This document shows, one piece after another, positions 25,012 through 31,291 of a DNA stretch of 46,523 nucleotides. The notes under the pieces are model-generated. The model did not search any database, had not been told where the DNA came from, and was given only the letters and a program-made list of their open reading frames with translations. The stretch spans positions 1-46,523 of the forward strand of contig CABYGA010000008.1 in NCBI GenBank assembly GCA_902518415.1, read 5' to 3'. Source of the stretch: an uncultured Pelagibacteraceae bacterium (GTDB taxonomy: Bacteria > Pseudomonadota > Alphaproteobacteria > Pelagibacterales > AG-422-B15). A program made the translations under genes and the position numbers. Every line of letters begins with the position of its first letter. The first letter of the stretch is position 1.

Positions 25012-26007
25012 ATGGAAATATCTGACGTTTATATGATTATCGGTTTCACTTTAGCAGCTTATTCTGTGGTTGCTAATGACAGCGTACAAACGCTTGGAAC
25101 TTTTATTGCATCAAATTCAGAAAAGTTTAAATGGTATATACTTGCAGGCGCAGCTTCATCAGTATTAAGCTTAACATTATTTTATGGATGGTACATGTAT
25201 GATGACATCTCATACGGTAGATTGAATAAAATACCATTTCAGGAAATTAAGTGGTATCACGCAGCTGCTCCAGGATTTCTTTTACTATTTACTAGATTTG
25301 GTGTTCCAGTATCTACGACATTTTTAGTACTATCTGCTTTTGCATCAACTGTAATTTTGGAAAAAGTTTTAATCAAATCTGTGATGGGTTATGGATTAGC
25401 TGCAATCATTGCTTATACGATATGGATTGTTCTCTCAAGATACATTAATGAAAAATTTGATAAGGTTGATAATATTATACGATGGAGAGTCTTTCAGTGG
25501 ATGACAACAGGTTTCCTCTGGTATACGTGGTTATCACACGATATGGCTAACATTGCTGTATTTTTACCTAGAGACCTACCTTTGACAATGTTAGTTGCAA
25601 TTATTCTTCTTTGTTCTGCATTGTTATTTTATATATTTTATGAAAAGGGAGGACGTATTCAAAAAATTGTATTGGATAAAACTGGAACTCGTTTCGTAAG
25701 ATCTGCTACAATCATTGATGGAGTTTATGCCTTTATATTACTTTATTTTAAGCAGTATAATGATATCCCAATGTCAACCACATGGGTCTTTGTGGGAATT
25801 TTGTGTGGTCGAGAATTAGCTATCGCAACAACAGCAGCTGATTACAAACTTGGCTATGTTTTTCCAATTATTGGTAAAGATTTCCTAAAAATGATCAGTG
25901 GTCTTTTGATTTCTGTGGCAATAGTTCTATCAATCCATTATGTGATAATTCCTGGTGGATACGAAGATATTAACTTTGCATTTTTAGAATCGTCTTTTAG
26001 GTTCTAA
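25012..26007 (+). CDS. divergent PiT-like (phosphate permease-like) membrane protein
   Basis: A 331-residue membrane protein with about nine helices. It shows the inverted-repeat motif order of the Pho-4/PiT family in altered form. Near residue 20 VANDSVQTLGT stands where PiT has GANDxANxxGT, and PVSTTF is at 99-104. In the second half HDMANIAVFLPR is at 176-187 and PMSTTW at 253-258. The paired AND/DxAN and P-S-T-T motifs make an ion or phosphate carrier likely, but the protein is shorter than PiT (usually 400-500 residues) and lacks a large central loop. A good AAGGAG precedes the ATG. The substrate is uncertain. Confidence 0.68.
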   Translation: MEISDVYMIIGFTLAAYSVVANDSVQTLGTFIASNSEKFKWYILAGAASSVLSLTLFYGWYMYDDISYGRLNKIPFQEIKWYHAAAPGFLLLFTRFGVPVSTTFLVLSAFASTVILEKVLIKSVMGYGLAAIIAYTIWIVLSRYINEKFDKVDNIIRWRVFQWMTTGFLWYTWLSHDMANIAVFLPRDLPLTMLVAIILLCSALLFYIFYEKGGRIQKIVLDKTGTRFVRSATIIDGVYAFILLYFKQYNDIPMSTTWVFVGILCGRELAIATTAADYKLGYVFPIIGKDFLKMISGLLISVAIVLSIHYVIIPGGYEDINFAFLESSFRF

Positions 26008-26017
26008 TTAATTTCAC

Positions 26018-26065
26018 ATAATCGCTCTAGGACAGTCTTAGAAGACCTGTACCTAGGGCAATTAT
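26018..26065. other. Long imperfect hairpin after the PiT-like gene
   Basis: ATAATCGCTCTAGG (26018-26031) faces CCTAGGGCAATTAT (26052-26065), with one mismatch and one wobble, and the inside adds ACAGTCTT/AAGACCTGT pairing with one bulge. About 22 base pairs close a two-base loop. No T run follows on the plus strand, so it is either a Rho-dependent end, an mRNA stabiliser or a small structured RNA. The remaining 125 bases up to 26190 hold nothing I recognise. Confidence 0.5.
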
Positions 26066-26190
26066 GATAATAGATAGAATTTTAATCTTTGAGAGTTTCT
26101 CAGACAGTATAACAATGGTTTTGAATACGATCCAATAAGAACAGTACGTGCAGCAGGGTATTCTCTTGGCTTATAAATAGAAATTTTCTA

Positions 26191-27024
26191 CTAAGATACG
26201 TATTCTAATAAGAAAACGCCTATAAACAAAATAATAGCCGCAGCAAGCCTTCTCTTTAACCCCTGTTCTTTAAAAAATAATAATCCGATTAGTGAGGCAA
26301 ATATTATACTGCTCTCTCTTATTGAAGCGACGTAGTGAATTGGCGCTTGTGTATATGCCCATAGAACAAGTGAGTATGAAGTTACAGAGCCTATTGCAGC
26401 AATAATCAGTGGAAACTTGTTTTCGGTGAATGTTGTTATCAATAAATTACGCTGATTGCTTATAGAATAAAGCAGAATTGGAATAGGCATCAAAAAAAAT
26501 AGCCATACAATATACTGCATGGAACTTTCAACAGATTTAACCGCATATGAGTCAACTAAAGTATAAAACGTTATAGAAACGGGAAAATACAATAAGGCCA
26601 ATACATTTTTATAATCTAAACTGAAACTTTTACCGACAAAAAGAACAAAAATACCTGATATGATTATTCCAATTGCTATGATTTCATTTAATGAGATTGT
26701 CTTGTTTAAGATGAATATTAAAATCAAAATTGTTAGTAAGGGCGCAAGACCTCTTGCAAACGGATAGGCGACCGAGAAGTCTTCTATGGCGTAGGCTCTT
26801 GTTAAGGAGTGCATGTACATGGTATGGGCAATGACTCCAAAAAATAAATATATTGCTGCAGTAGAAGAGGGTAGACCTACATAAAATAGTAAAGGCACCA
26901 TCATAAGTGAGATGATGGATGCAAGTGTAACCATTTTTGCAAAACCATTGCCCTTATTCTTTATGAAGGCGTTCCATGATGCATGGAGGATAGCAGCAAA
27001 CAGAATGACTGCTAAAATTGACAT
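26191..27024 (-). CDS. EamA/DMT-family transporter
   Basis: A 277-residue protein with ten hydrophobic segments arranged as two five-helix EamA repeats. The N-terminal ILHASWNAFIK and the RAYAIEDFSVAYPFARGLAPLL segment closing the first repeat are typical of drug/metabolite exporters. The second repeat ends YVASIRESSIIFASLIGLLFFKE, followed by a last helix, the usual family ending. The family exports amino acids, metabolites or lipids across the inner membrane. One base separates it from the PNPOx-like gene, so SDR, PNPOx-like protein and transporter form one minus-strand operon. Confidence 0.85.
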   Translation of the reverse strand: MSILAVILFAAILHASWNAFIKNKGNGFAKMVTLASIISLMMVPLLFYVGLPSSTAAIYLFFGVIAHTMYMHSLTRAYAIEDFSVAYPFARGLAPLLTILILIFILNKTISLNEIIAIGIIISGIFVLFVGKSFSLDYKNVLALLYFPVSITFYTLVDSYAVKSVESSMQYIVWLFFLMPIPILLYSISNQRNLLITTFTENKFPLIIAAIGSVTSYSLVLWAYTQAPIHYVASIRESSIIFASLIGLLFFKEQGLKRRLAAAIILFIGVFLLEYVS

Positions 27025-27025
27025 A

Positions 27026-27652
27026 TTAAGGTGTTAGCCATTCTTTGGTTAAATTCTCATTATTAAGCTTAAATAAGGCCCGTCTATGCCCGTGTCGGTG
27101 GAGATAAAGCCATTCCAGGCTTTCAATCTTAATCTCAACAAGTGCAAAATTATTATAGCCTTTATTTAAAATGTCTTCACTGGGTAAATCTTTCTCATGT
27201 TCTGGAAGATAACCAGAAACAGGCGTATTTGAATGAGTTCCTGGAGCCACTTCAACAATATAACATTTTTTACTAAAAGATCTGGTGTTGGCCCATGCTT
27301 CTTGAGCTTTATCATTTTTATGATTGATTTCAGCAATGCCTGATACTTTAATTTGTATCTTTTTGCCGTGATCATAAAAAAGCATACTGATCATTTCGTT
27401 ATCTTTAAGTTCATTTACCTTATTAGATCGAATATCAGTGTGAAAACTTATTGAATTAGTTTCTTTATTTACATGTCTCAATACTACTGTTCTTATGGAC
27501 GGGTAGTCCTTGTTGACTGTTGCAATATAGCCTTGATGCATTTCAGATTTTGATTTTGCTTTACCAATTGTTAAGAGACTCCAAATGTTGTCATAGGTCT
27601 TATCTAAATCATCATAGAAATCAGGAATATCGTGCATATGATCTTTTACCAT
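27026..27652 (-). CDS. pyridoxamine 5'-phosphate oxidase-like flavoprotein (Alr4036 type)
   Basis: A 208-residue split-barrel FMN-binding protein. IRTVVLRHV and ISFHTDIRSNKVNEL (about 55-85) are the FMN-contacting strands, followed by LFYDHGKKIQIKVSGIAEI. The C-terminal region has FALVEIKIESLEWLYLHRHGHRRALF, the conserved end of this family with the LxLHRHGHRR motif in place of the PdxH substrate-binding end. It is therefore a PNPOx-like oxidoreductase, not certain to be PdxH. It overlaps the SDR gene by seven bases. Substrate unknown. Confidence 0.8.
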   Translation of the reverse strand: MVKDHMHDIPDFYDDLDKTYDNIWSLLTIGKAKSKSEMHQGYIATVNKDYPSIRTVVLRHVNKETNSISFHTDIRSNKVNELKDNEMISMLFYDHGKKIQIKVSGIAEINHKNDKAQEAWANTRSFSKKCYIVEVAPGTHSNTPVSGYLPEHEKDLPSEDILNKGYNNFALVEIKIESLEWLYLHRHGHRRALFKLNNENLTKEWLTP

Positions 27653-28323
27653 TCGAGCTTTTTTCCTTCATAATTTAAAAATAAGCCAGAGTTATCGAGA
27701 TTTAGTTCATTTATAACATTGATCATTTGAGTAATGCTCTCTGGTATGTCTAATTTGGCACTTGTGCCACCCATATCTGTTTTTACCCATCCTGGGTGCA
27801 AAATAAGGACAGATATACCATCTTCTTTCCAATCTATGGATAAGCTTTTTGCTGCAGAATTAAGAGCTGATTTTGATGAGCGGTAAAAATAAAATCTACC
27901 TGAGTAATTGTCATCAATGCTTCCCATTTGACTGGATATAAAAACTACTTTTTTATCAGATCCCATTTTTAAGTTGTTCTTTAATTTTCGTGCAAGAATT
28001 ATGGGTATCACAGCATTAATTCTCATTTCATTCATCCAGGCATCTATATCAAGATCTTCTTTTAATTGTTCGTCACTAAAAATTCCTGCGTTGTGAATGA
28101 GAATGTCAATTTTTTGAGACCCGATACTTGTTACAAAATTATTCACGCTTGCATCAGAAGTTAAGTCAAGTTCAGCGATATCGATATTATTAATTTCATT
28201 CAACTTTTTTGAGTTATCTTTATTTCGAGTAGTTGCAATTATATTGTGATTTGTATTGCTGTATTGCTTTACAAACTCAAGTCCCAGACCTCGATTAGCC
28301 CCTATGATTAATATATTGCTCAT
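27646..28323 (-). CDS. short-chain dehydrogenase/reductase (C-factor-like)
   Basis: A 225-residue NAD(P)-dependent SDR. The cofactor motif is GANRGLG (8-14), NAG is at 77-79 in LIHNAGIF, and a catalytic serine lies in VFISSQMGSI. The active-site YRSSK provides the Tyr-x-x-x-Lys pair, and HPGWVKTDMGG closes the cofactor pocket. This layout fits the CsgA/C-factor subgroup. It is first in a three-gene operon with a PNPOx-like protein and an EamA transporter, and divergent from a VanZ-like gene across 26 bases. Substrate unknown. Confidence 0.85.
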   Translation of the reverse strand: MSNILIIGANRGLGLEFVKQYSNTNHNIIATTRNKDNSKKLNEINNIDIAELDLTSDASVNNFVTSIGSQKIDILIHNAGIFSDEQLKEDLDIDAWMNEMRINAVIPIILARKLKNNLKMGSDKKVVFISSQMGSIDDNYSGRFYFYRSSKSALNSAAKSLSIDWKEDGISVLILHPGWVKTDMGGTSAKLDIPESITQMINVINELNLDNSGLFLNYEGKKLEW

Positions 28324-28349
28324 TTTATATATAAACTTATAGTACGTTC

Positions 28350-28712
28350 ATGAGCATTTTAGCAAATCCTCTGCGACTAATCTTCTTTTTTTATTTATTT
28401 TATCTTTATTACTCATATGTGCGACCTGTGCCTCTTGACTCTTCAGTAAGAGAAGTGGCAAATTTGATTAGTGATTATGGAATACACTTTATCTCATTTT
28501 TCATTCTTGGCGCCCTGGCACAATTGGCTAACAATAAAAACAATGATTTTGTATTTGGTATTAGCCTGGCTCTGATCACAAGTGTTTTTATTGAGTTTAT
28601 ACATTTTTTTATTCCTTTTCGCGATTTTGTGATGATGGAAGGGGTTGCAAATATAGTTGGTTGTTTGTCAGCGATATATTTAATAAACTATTATAGAAAA
28701 AATTATGGATAA
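28350..28712 (+). CDS. VanZ-like small membrane protein
   Basis: A 120-residue protein with four membrane helices (approx. 8-25, 44-62, 68-88 and 96-114). The order of features matches the VanZ family: a short first helix followed by RPVPLD, a helix with DYGIHFISFFILGALAQL (the HxxxF-type helix), a helix with SVFIEFIHFFIPFRD, and a last helix starting from MMEGVANIVG. The EFIHFFIPFRDFVMMEGVAN part is the most diagnostic. Function of such proteins outside glycopeptide resistance is not known. It overlaps the thioesterase gene by eight bases. Confidence 0.72.
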   Translation: MSILANPLRLIFFFYLFYLYYSYVRPVPLDSSVREVANLISDYGIHFISFFILGALAQLANNKNNDFVFGISLALITSVFIEFIHFFIPFRDFVMMEGVANIVGCLSAIYLINYYRKNYG

Positions 28713-29073
28713 GCTCATTATTAGAAATATTTGTCAACCACCAGACAGTAATCCTTACGGTACAGCACATGGGGCTTGGGTAGTAAAACAAATGGCGCAC
28801 GCAGGAATTTACATGACCCAACTGGTATCAAAGGGCAATGCAGTACTTGTTGAGTCAAAAGTTAAATATAAAAACCCAATGCACGTTGGTAAATTTATTA
28901 ATGTTTATGGATCTGTCGTAGGTGTAAAGCAATCCAAAATGATTTTTAAAATTACCGCAAAAAGATCTGAAATGAATCAAAAGGAAGTTGATGTGGCAGT
29001 GGGGGAATTTTCATACATTGCAATCAATGACAAAAATAAGACAAGAAAATTTAAACCTAATCTAAAGATATAA
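28705..29073 (+). CDS. hotdog-fold acyl-CoA thioesterase (YciA-like)
   Basis: A 122-residue hotdog protein. DSNPYGTAHGAWVVKQMAHAGI (14-35) matches the YciA/BACH segment NPxGxxFGGWxxxxMDxAG. The catalytic aspartate that usually follows the helix start is replaced by His32 here (MAHAG in place of MDxAG). VKYKNPMHVGKFINVYGSV is the second conserved strand pair. Such enzymes hydrolyse acyl-CoA in the cytoplasm as dimers or hexamers of dimers. The changed residue makes activity less certain. It is the last gene of a two-gene unit with the VanZ-like gene. Confidence 0.75.
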   Translation: MDKLIIRNICQPPDSNPYGTAHGAWVVKQMAHAGIYMTQLVSKGNAVLVESKVKYKNPMHVGKFINVYGSVVGVKQSKMIFKITAKRSEMNQKEVDVAVGEFSYIAINDKNKTRKFKPNLKI

Positions 29074-29102
29074 AAATAAGCCCCCAAGTTAATGGGGGCT
29101 TA
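29071..29102 (-). terminator. Rho-independent terminator of the 32-codon gene
   Basis: TAAGCCCCCA and TGGGGGCTTA form a perfect 10-bp stem around a six-base loop (29077-29102). Read on the minus strand it is followed by TTTTTA (29076-29071). On the plus strand no T run follows, so it serves the minus strand. Confidence 0.85.
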
Positions 29103-29108
29103 CTGTAG

Positions 29109-29207
29109 TTAAAACGGAGCTCCACTCAAAAAGTGGAGGTTTCCATATCTACAATCACATGGAATCTCACTACTCGAGCAAAGCTCCTCTATACTACTGA
29201 TAGACAT
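29109..29207 (-). CDS. 32-residue cysteine-containing peptide, strongly translated, unknown
   Basis: Thirty-two codons starting MSISSIEELC and ending LSGAPF, with cysteines at 10, 17 and 19 and a central CDCRYGN (17-23). AAGGAGGTGG (29220-29211) lies directly before the ATG at ideal spacing, the best Shine-Dalgarno in the window. A promoter lies upstream and a perfect terminator begins seven bases after the stop, so this is a free-standing gene between two plus-strand genes. It has no signal peptide or membrane helix. No modifying enzyme is adjacent. It could be a small cytosolic metal- or redox-linked peptide, or a dual-function RNA. I recognise no family. Confidence 0.6.
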   Translation of the reverse strand: MSISSIEELCSSSEIPCDCRYGNLHFLSGAPF

Positions 29208-29250
29208 AGACCACCTCCTTTCATTAAATATGGTTTAAAATATAGATATA

Positions 29251-29278
29251 TATATAATTTACTGGATTCTTATTTCAA
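29251..29278 (-). promoter_or_regulatory. Promoter of the 32-codon gene
   Basis: On the minus strand TTGAAA (29278-29273), a 16-base spacer, then TATATA (29256-29251). The predicted transcript starts near 29244, giving a leader of about 37 bases ahead of the ATG and a total RNA of about 175 bases to the terminator. Confidence 0.5.
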
Positions 29279-29292
29279 TCAAGGAGTTTGTT

Positions 29293-29730
29293 ATGTCGCC
29301 TGAATTAATTTTTGAGCCAGTCATCAACATGTTATGGCTTTCTTTAGCTGTTTTTGCCTTTGGGACCACTCTTAGACTTAAATCCATTATTATTGATAAA
29401 AAAAGCAAAGAAGAAGACTTTAAAATACCCACATTTGATAGTGGGGGTGAGACTATTCAAAATAGTCAGAGAAATCTGACCAATTTGTTCGAATTTCCAA
29501 TTTTTTTCTATGCTGTGTGCATCATGATTTACGTAACTGGGAATGTTGATGGTTATTTTGTGCTATTGGCCACTTGGTTTTTCTGGTTGAGAGTCGCGCA
29601 CACAGTTACGCATATATTTTATAATAAAGTCATTCCAGGCATTGCAATACCCGTAAGGACTCTATTTTGGTTACCTTCAACTATCATTCTTGGTTGGATG
29701 GCGTACAGAGCTTGCTCTATGATGATGTAA
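29293..29730 (+). CDS. MAPEG family membrane protein (first of tandem pair)
   Basis: A 145-residue four-helix protein of the MAPEG superfamily (membrane-associated eicosanoid and glutathione metabolism). The signature RNLTNLFEFPIFFYAVCI (59-76) contains the RNxxNxFExPxxFY motif, followed by helix three, the WLRVAHTVTHIFYN segment and a fourth helix. Bacterial members are of unknown substrate, though some show glutathione transferase activity. An AAGGAG at 29281-29286 precedes the ATG. Its stop overlaps the next gene, a second MAPEG protein. Confidence 0.82.
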   Translation: MSPELIFEPVINMLWLSLAVFAFGTTLRLKSIIIDKKSKEEDFKIPTFDSGGETIQNSQRNLTNLFEFPIFFYAVCIMIYVTGNVDGYFVLLATWFFWLRVAHTVTHIFYNKVIPGIAIPVRTLFWLPSTIILGWMAYRACSMMM

Positions 29731-30149
29731 TGTCAGAAAATATTTTATTACCTACAATGGGTTTAGTCCTACTTACATTTATAGTGGGACTGATTCACAC
29801 AATTGCCTCAACTGACCTAATGAGAAAGAATAAAAGTTGGGAAGAAAGTGGTATTCCTATAGAGCCTTACAAAGATGCACCTTTGTATTTAAAGCTGATG
29901 AAAAATAATATCAGCAATTTATTTGAATTTCCTGTTCTATTCTACTTTTTGATAGCGATGATAATTTATTTTAATATCGCTAATGCATTCTTAGTCATCT
30001 GTGCATGGATTTATTTAGTGTTAAGAGTAGTTCATTCAATTTGGCACATTTGTTTTACTGATACAAATATACGGGGCGCTATTTGGGTATTTTCCCAAAC
30101 TGCTCTTTTTCTAATATTCGTTGGTAGTGCTTATATTTTATTAAGCTGA
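29730..30149 (+). CDS. MAPEG family membrane protein (second of tandem pair)
   Basis: A 139-residue paralogue of the gene before it. MKNNISNLFEFPVLFYFLIAMI carries the NLFEFPVLFY signature and LRVVHSIWHICFTDTNIRG the conserved end of helix three. I place the start at the ATG at 29730, which overlaps the upstream TAA (TAATG), rather than at an upstream alternative inside the first gene. Side-by-side paralogues suggest a heteromeric trimer, since MAPEG proteins work as trimers (inference). It converges on the DUF962 gene with a nine-base overlap. Confidence 0.8.
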   Translation: MSENILLPTMGLVLLTFIVGLIHTIASTDLMRKNKSWEESGIPIEPYKDAPLYLKLMKNNISNLFEFPVLFYFLIAMIIYFNIANAFLVICAWIYLVLRVVHSIWHICFTDTNIRGAIWVFSQTALFLIFVGSAYILLS

Positions 30150-30479
30150 AACCCCAGCATCATTTAATTTCTTTTTGAGCTTACCTGTCAGCATTAACCA
30201 TACCATATGGTGATCACCCATTAGGGACCACAGAGGATACTTAAAAGTTGCTGGTTTATTTTTTTCGATAAAAAAGTGTGATACCCAAGCTGGACCATAA
30301 CCAGCAAGTAGTATTAATGGTATAAATAAAAAATTTTGAGTTGCAATCAAGGACCAAAAAAGAACCTGATATGCAATTGTGCCAAAATAATGGAAGACTC
30401 TAGTACTTTTCTTTCTATGTTCTCTCAAGTAGAATGGGAAAAAATCATTGTAATTTGTATATCTCTCTGGATTTTTCAT
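30141..30479 (-). CDS. DUF962 family protein (Mpo1-like)
   Basis: A 112-residue protein with two membrane helices. The family pattern is FYLREHRKKSTRVFHYFGT (16-34), then GYGPAWVSHFFIEKNKPATFKYPLWSLMGDHHMVW. Conserved histidines (EHR, FHY, SHFF, DHHM) match those of yeast Mpo1, an iron-dependent dioxygenase for 2-hydroxy fatty acids. A fatty-acid alpha-oxidation role is therefore plausible here, though DUF962 proteins of bacteria are uncharacterised. It is monocistronic and convergent with the MAPEG pair. Confidence 0.85.
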   Translation of the reverse strand: MKNPERYTNYNDFFPFYLREHRKKSTRVFHYFGTIAYQVLFWSLIATQNFLFIPLILLAGYGPAWVSHFFIEKNKPATFKYPLWSLMGDHHMVWLMLTGKLKKKLNDAGVSA

Positions 30480-30502
30480 GTAATTGCTATTATATTTCGA
30501 TC

Positions 30503-30583
30503 ATGAATCTTGACAACAAAATAATGTACGTAATGGTCACAGCATTTGTTGTATTCATCTTATATTCAAGTTTTTCTGCATAA
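30503..30583 (+). CDS. possible 26-residue membrane peptide
   Basis: A short frame, MNLDNKIMYVMVTAFVVFIL and six more residues, forms one membrane helix (about 8-24) with a charged start. Its stop is three bases before the ATG of the 234-residue membrane gene on the same strand, as expected for a translationally linked small subunit. No clear Shine-Dalgarno is visible, and chance frames of this size are common in AT-rich DNA, so this is tentative. Confidence 0.33.
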   Translation: MNLDNKIMYVMVTAFVVFILYSSFSA

Positions 30584-30586
30584 TTT

Positions 30587-31291
30587 ATGAATACTTTCTG
30601 GGCAGTTCATATACCTCGATTTGTAATTTTTTACTTTATCTTAGCAAACATTATAGCGATTATACTCTTTCCTGGAGGAAATCATCTTGATAGTACTCAG
30701 GTAGGATATGATTTCACACTCAACTTTTTTAGCGAACTTGGATTTTACAAGACTTTTTCTGAAGATATAAATTTTCTTTCATCATTCTTCTTTAACAGCG
30801 CTATGTTTTTATTTGTTGCACAGGGTTTTGGCTTTTTATTTATGCCTTTCTTTTTTAAGGAAAATAAAACTTCATATATCTTTGCTTGGATAGGAGCTAT
30901 TTGCATATTTCTTTCAACTATATTTTATGCAATGGTAGGCTTAACTCCTGGTGATCTTTATTTTAATGCTCATATATTCGCAGTTTTTACTGCCTTCAGA
31001 CTTACAATTCCAGGTGTACTATTTTTGATGCTTGCGTTTTATTTTAGTAGGGCAAGTAATATTTATACTATTGGGGCATTCTTACTTCTTGCGAGTGTTG
31101 TTGCTTACATGTTTTTTATGGGTGACATGCCTCAAATTGACCCTGTAAATGATCGAGAGAACTTTGAAAGATTTGTATCTATTGAAACACTTAGGCTAAA
31201 TGTAATATTACAAAAACTTATCGTGATTGCGATGCTTATATCAATGCTTATGTTTACTTTTGGCTTTCAAAAACTAAAAAAATCAAAGTAA
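30587..31291 (+). CDS. DUF998-like membrane protein
   Basis: A 234-residue protein with six or seven helices. The start ILFPGGNHLDSTQVGYDFTLNFFSELG (26-52) resembles the N-terminal loop of DUF998 proteins (P-G-x-x-Y-x-x-x-x-N-x-x-S-x-L-G). It is followed by FFFNSAMFLFVAQGFGFLF, and the third to sixth helices alternate with short polar turns. The substrate and role of the family are not known. It is the last plus-strand gene before the convergent amidase, with a stop directly adjacent to the amidase stop. Confidence 0.6.
   Translation: MNTFWAVHIPRFVIFYFILANIIAIILFPGGNHLDSTQVGYDFTLNFFSELGFYKTFSEDINFLSSFFFNSAMFLFVAQGFGFLFMPFFFKENKTSYIFAWIGAICIFLSTIFYAMVGLTPGDLYFNAHIFAVFTAFRLTIPGVLFLMLAFYFSRASNIYTIGAFLLLASVVAYMFFMGDMPQIDPVNDRENFERFVSIETLRLNVILQKLIVIAMLISMLMFTFGFQKLKKSK

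Noticed and set aside
29077-29102. Terminator for the plus-strand thioesterase gene
   Set aside because: The stem is followed by CTGTAG on the plus strand and by a T run only on the minus strand, so it serves the small minus-strand gene.
29109-29207. PqqA or methanobactin precursor identity for the 32-codon peptide
   Set aside because: PqqA needs an ExxxY pair, which is absent, and neither pqqB-E nor mbnB/C genes are nearby; the peptide also lacks a typical leader and core split.
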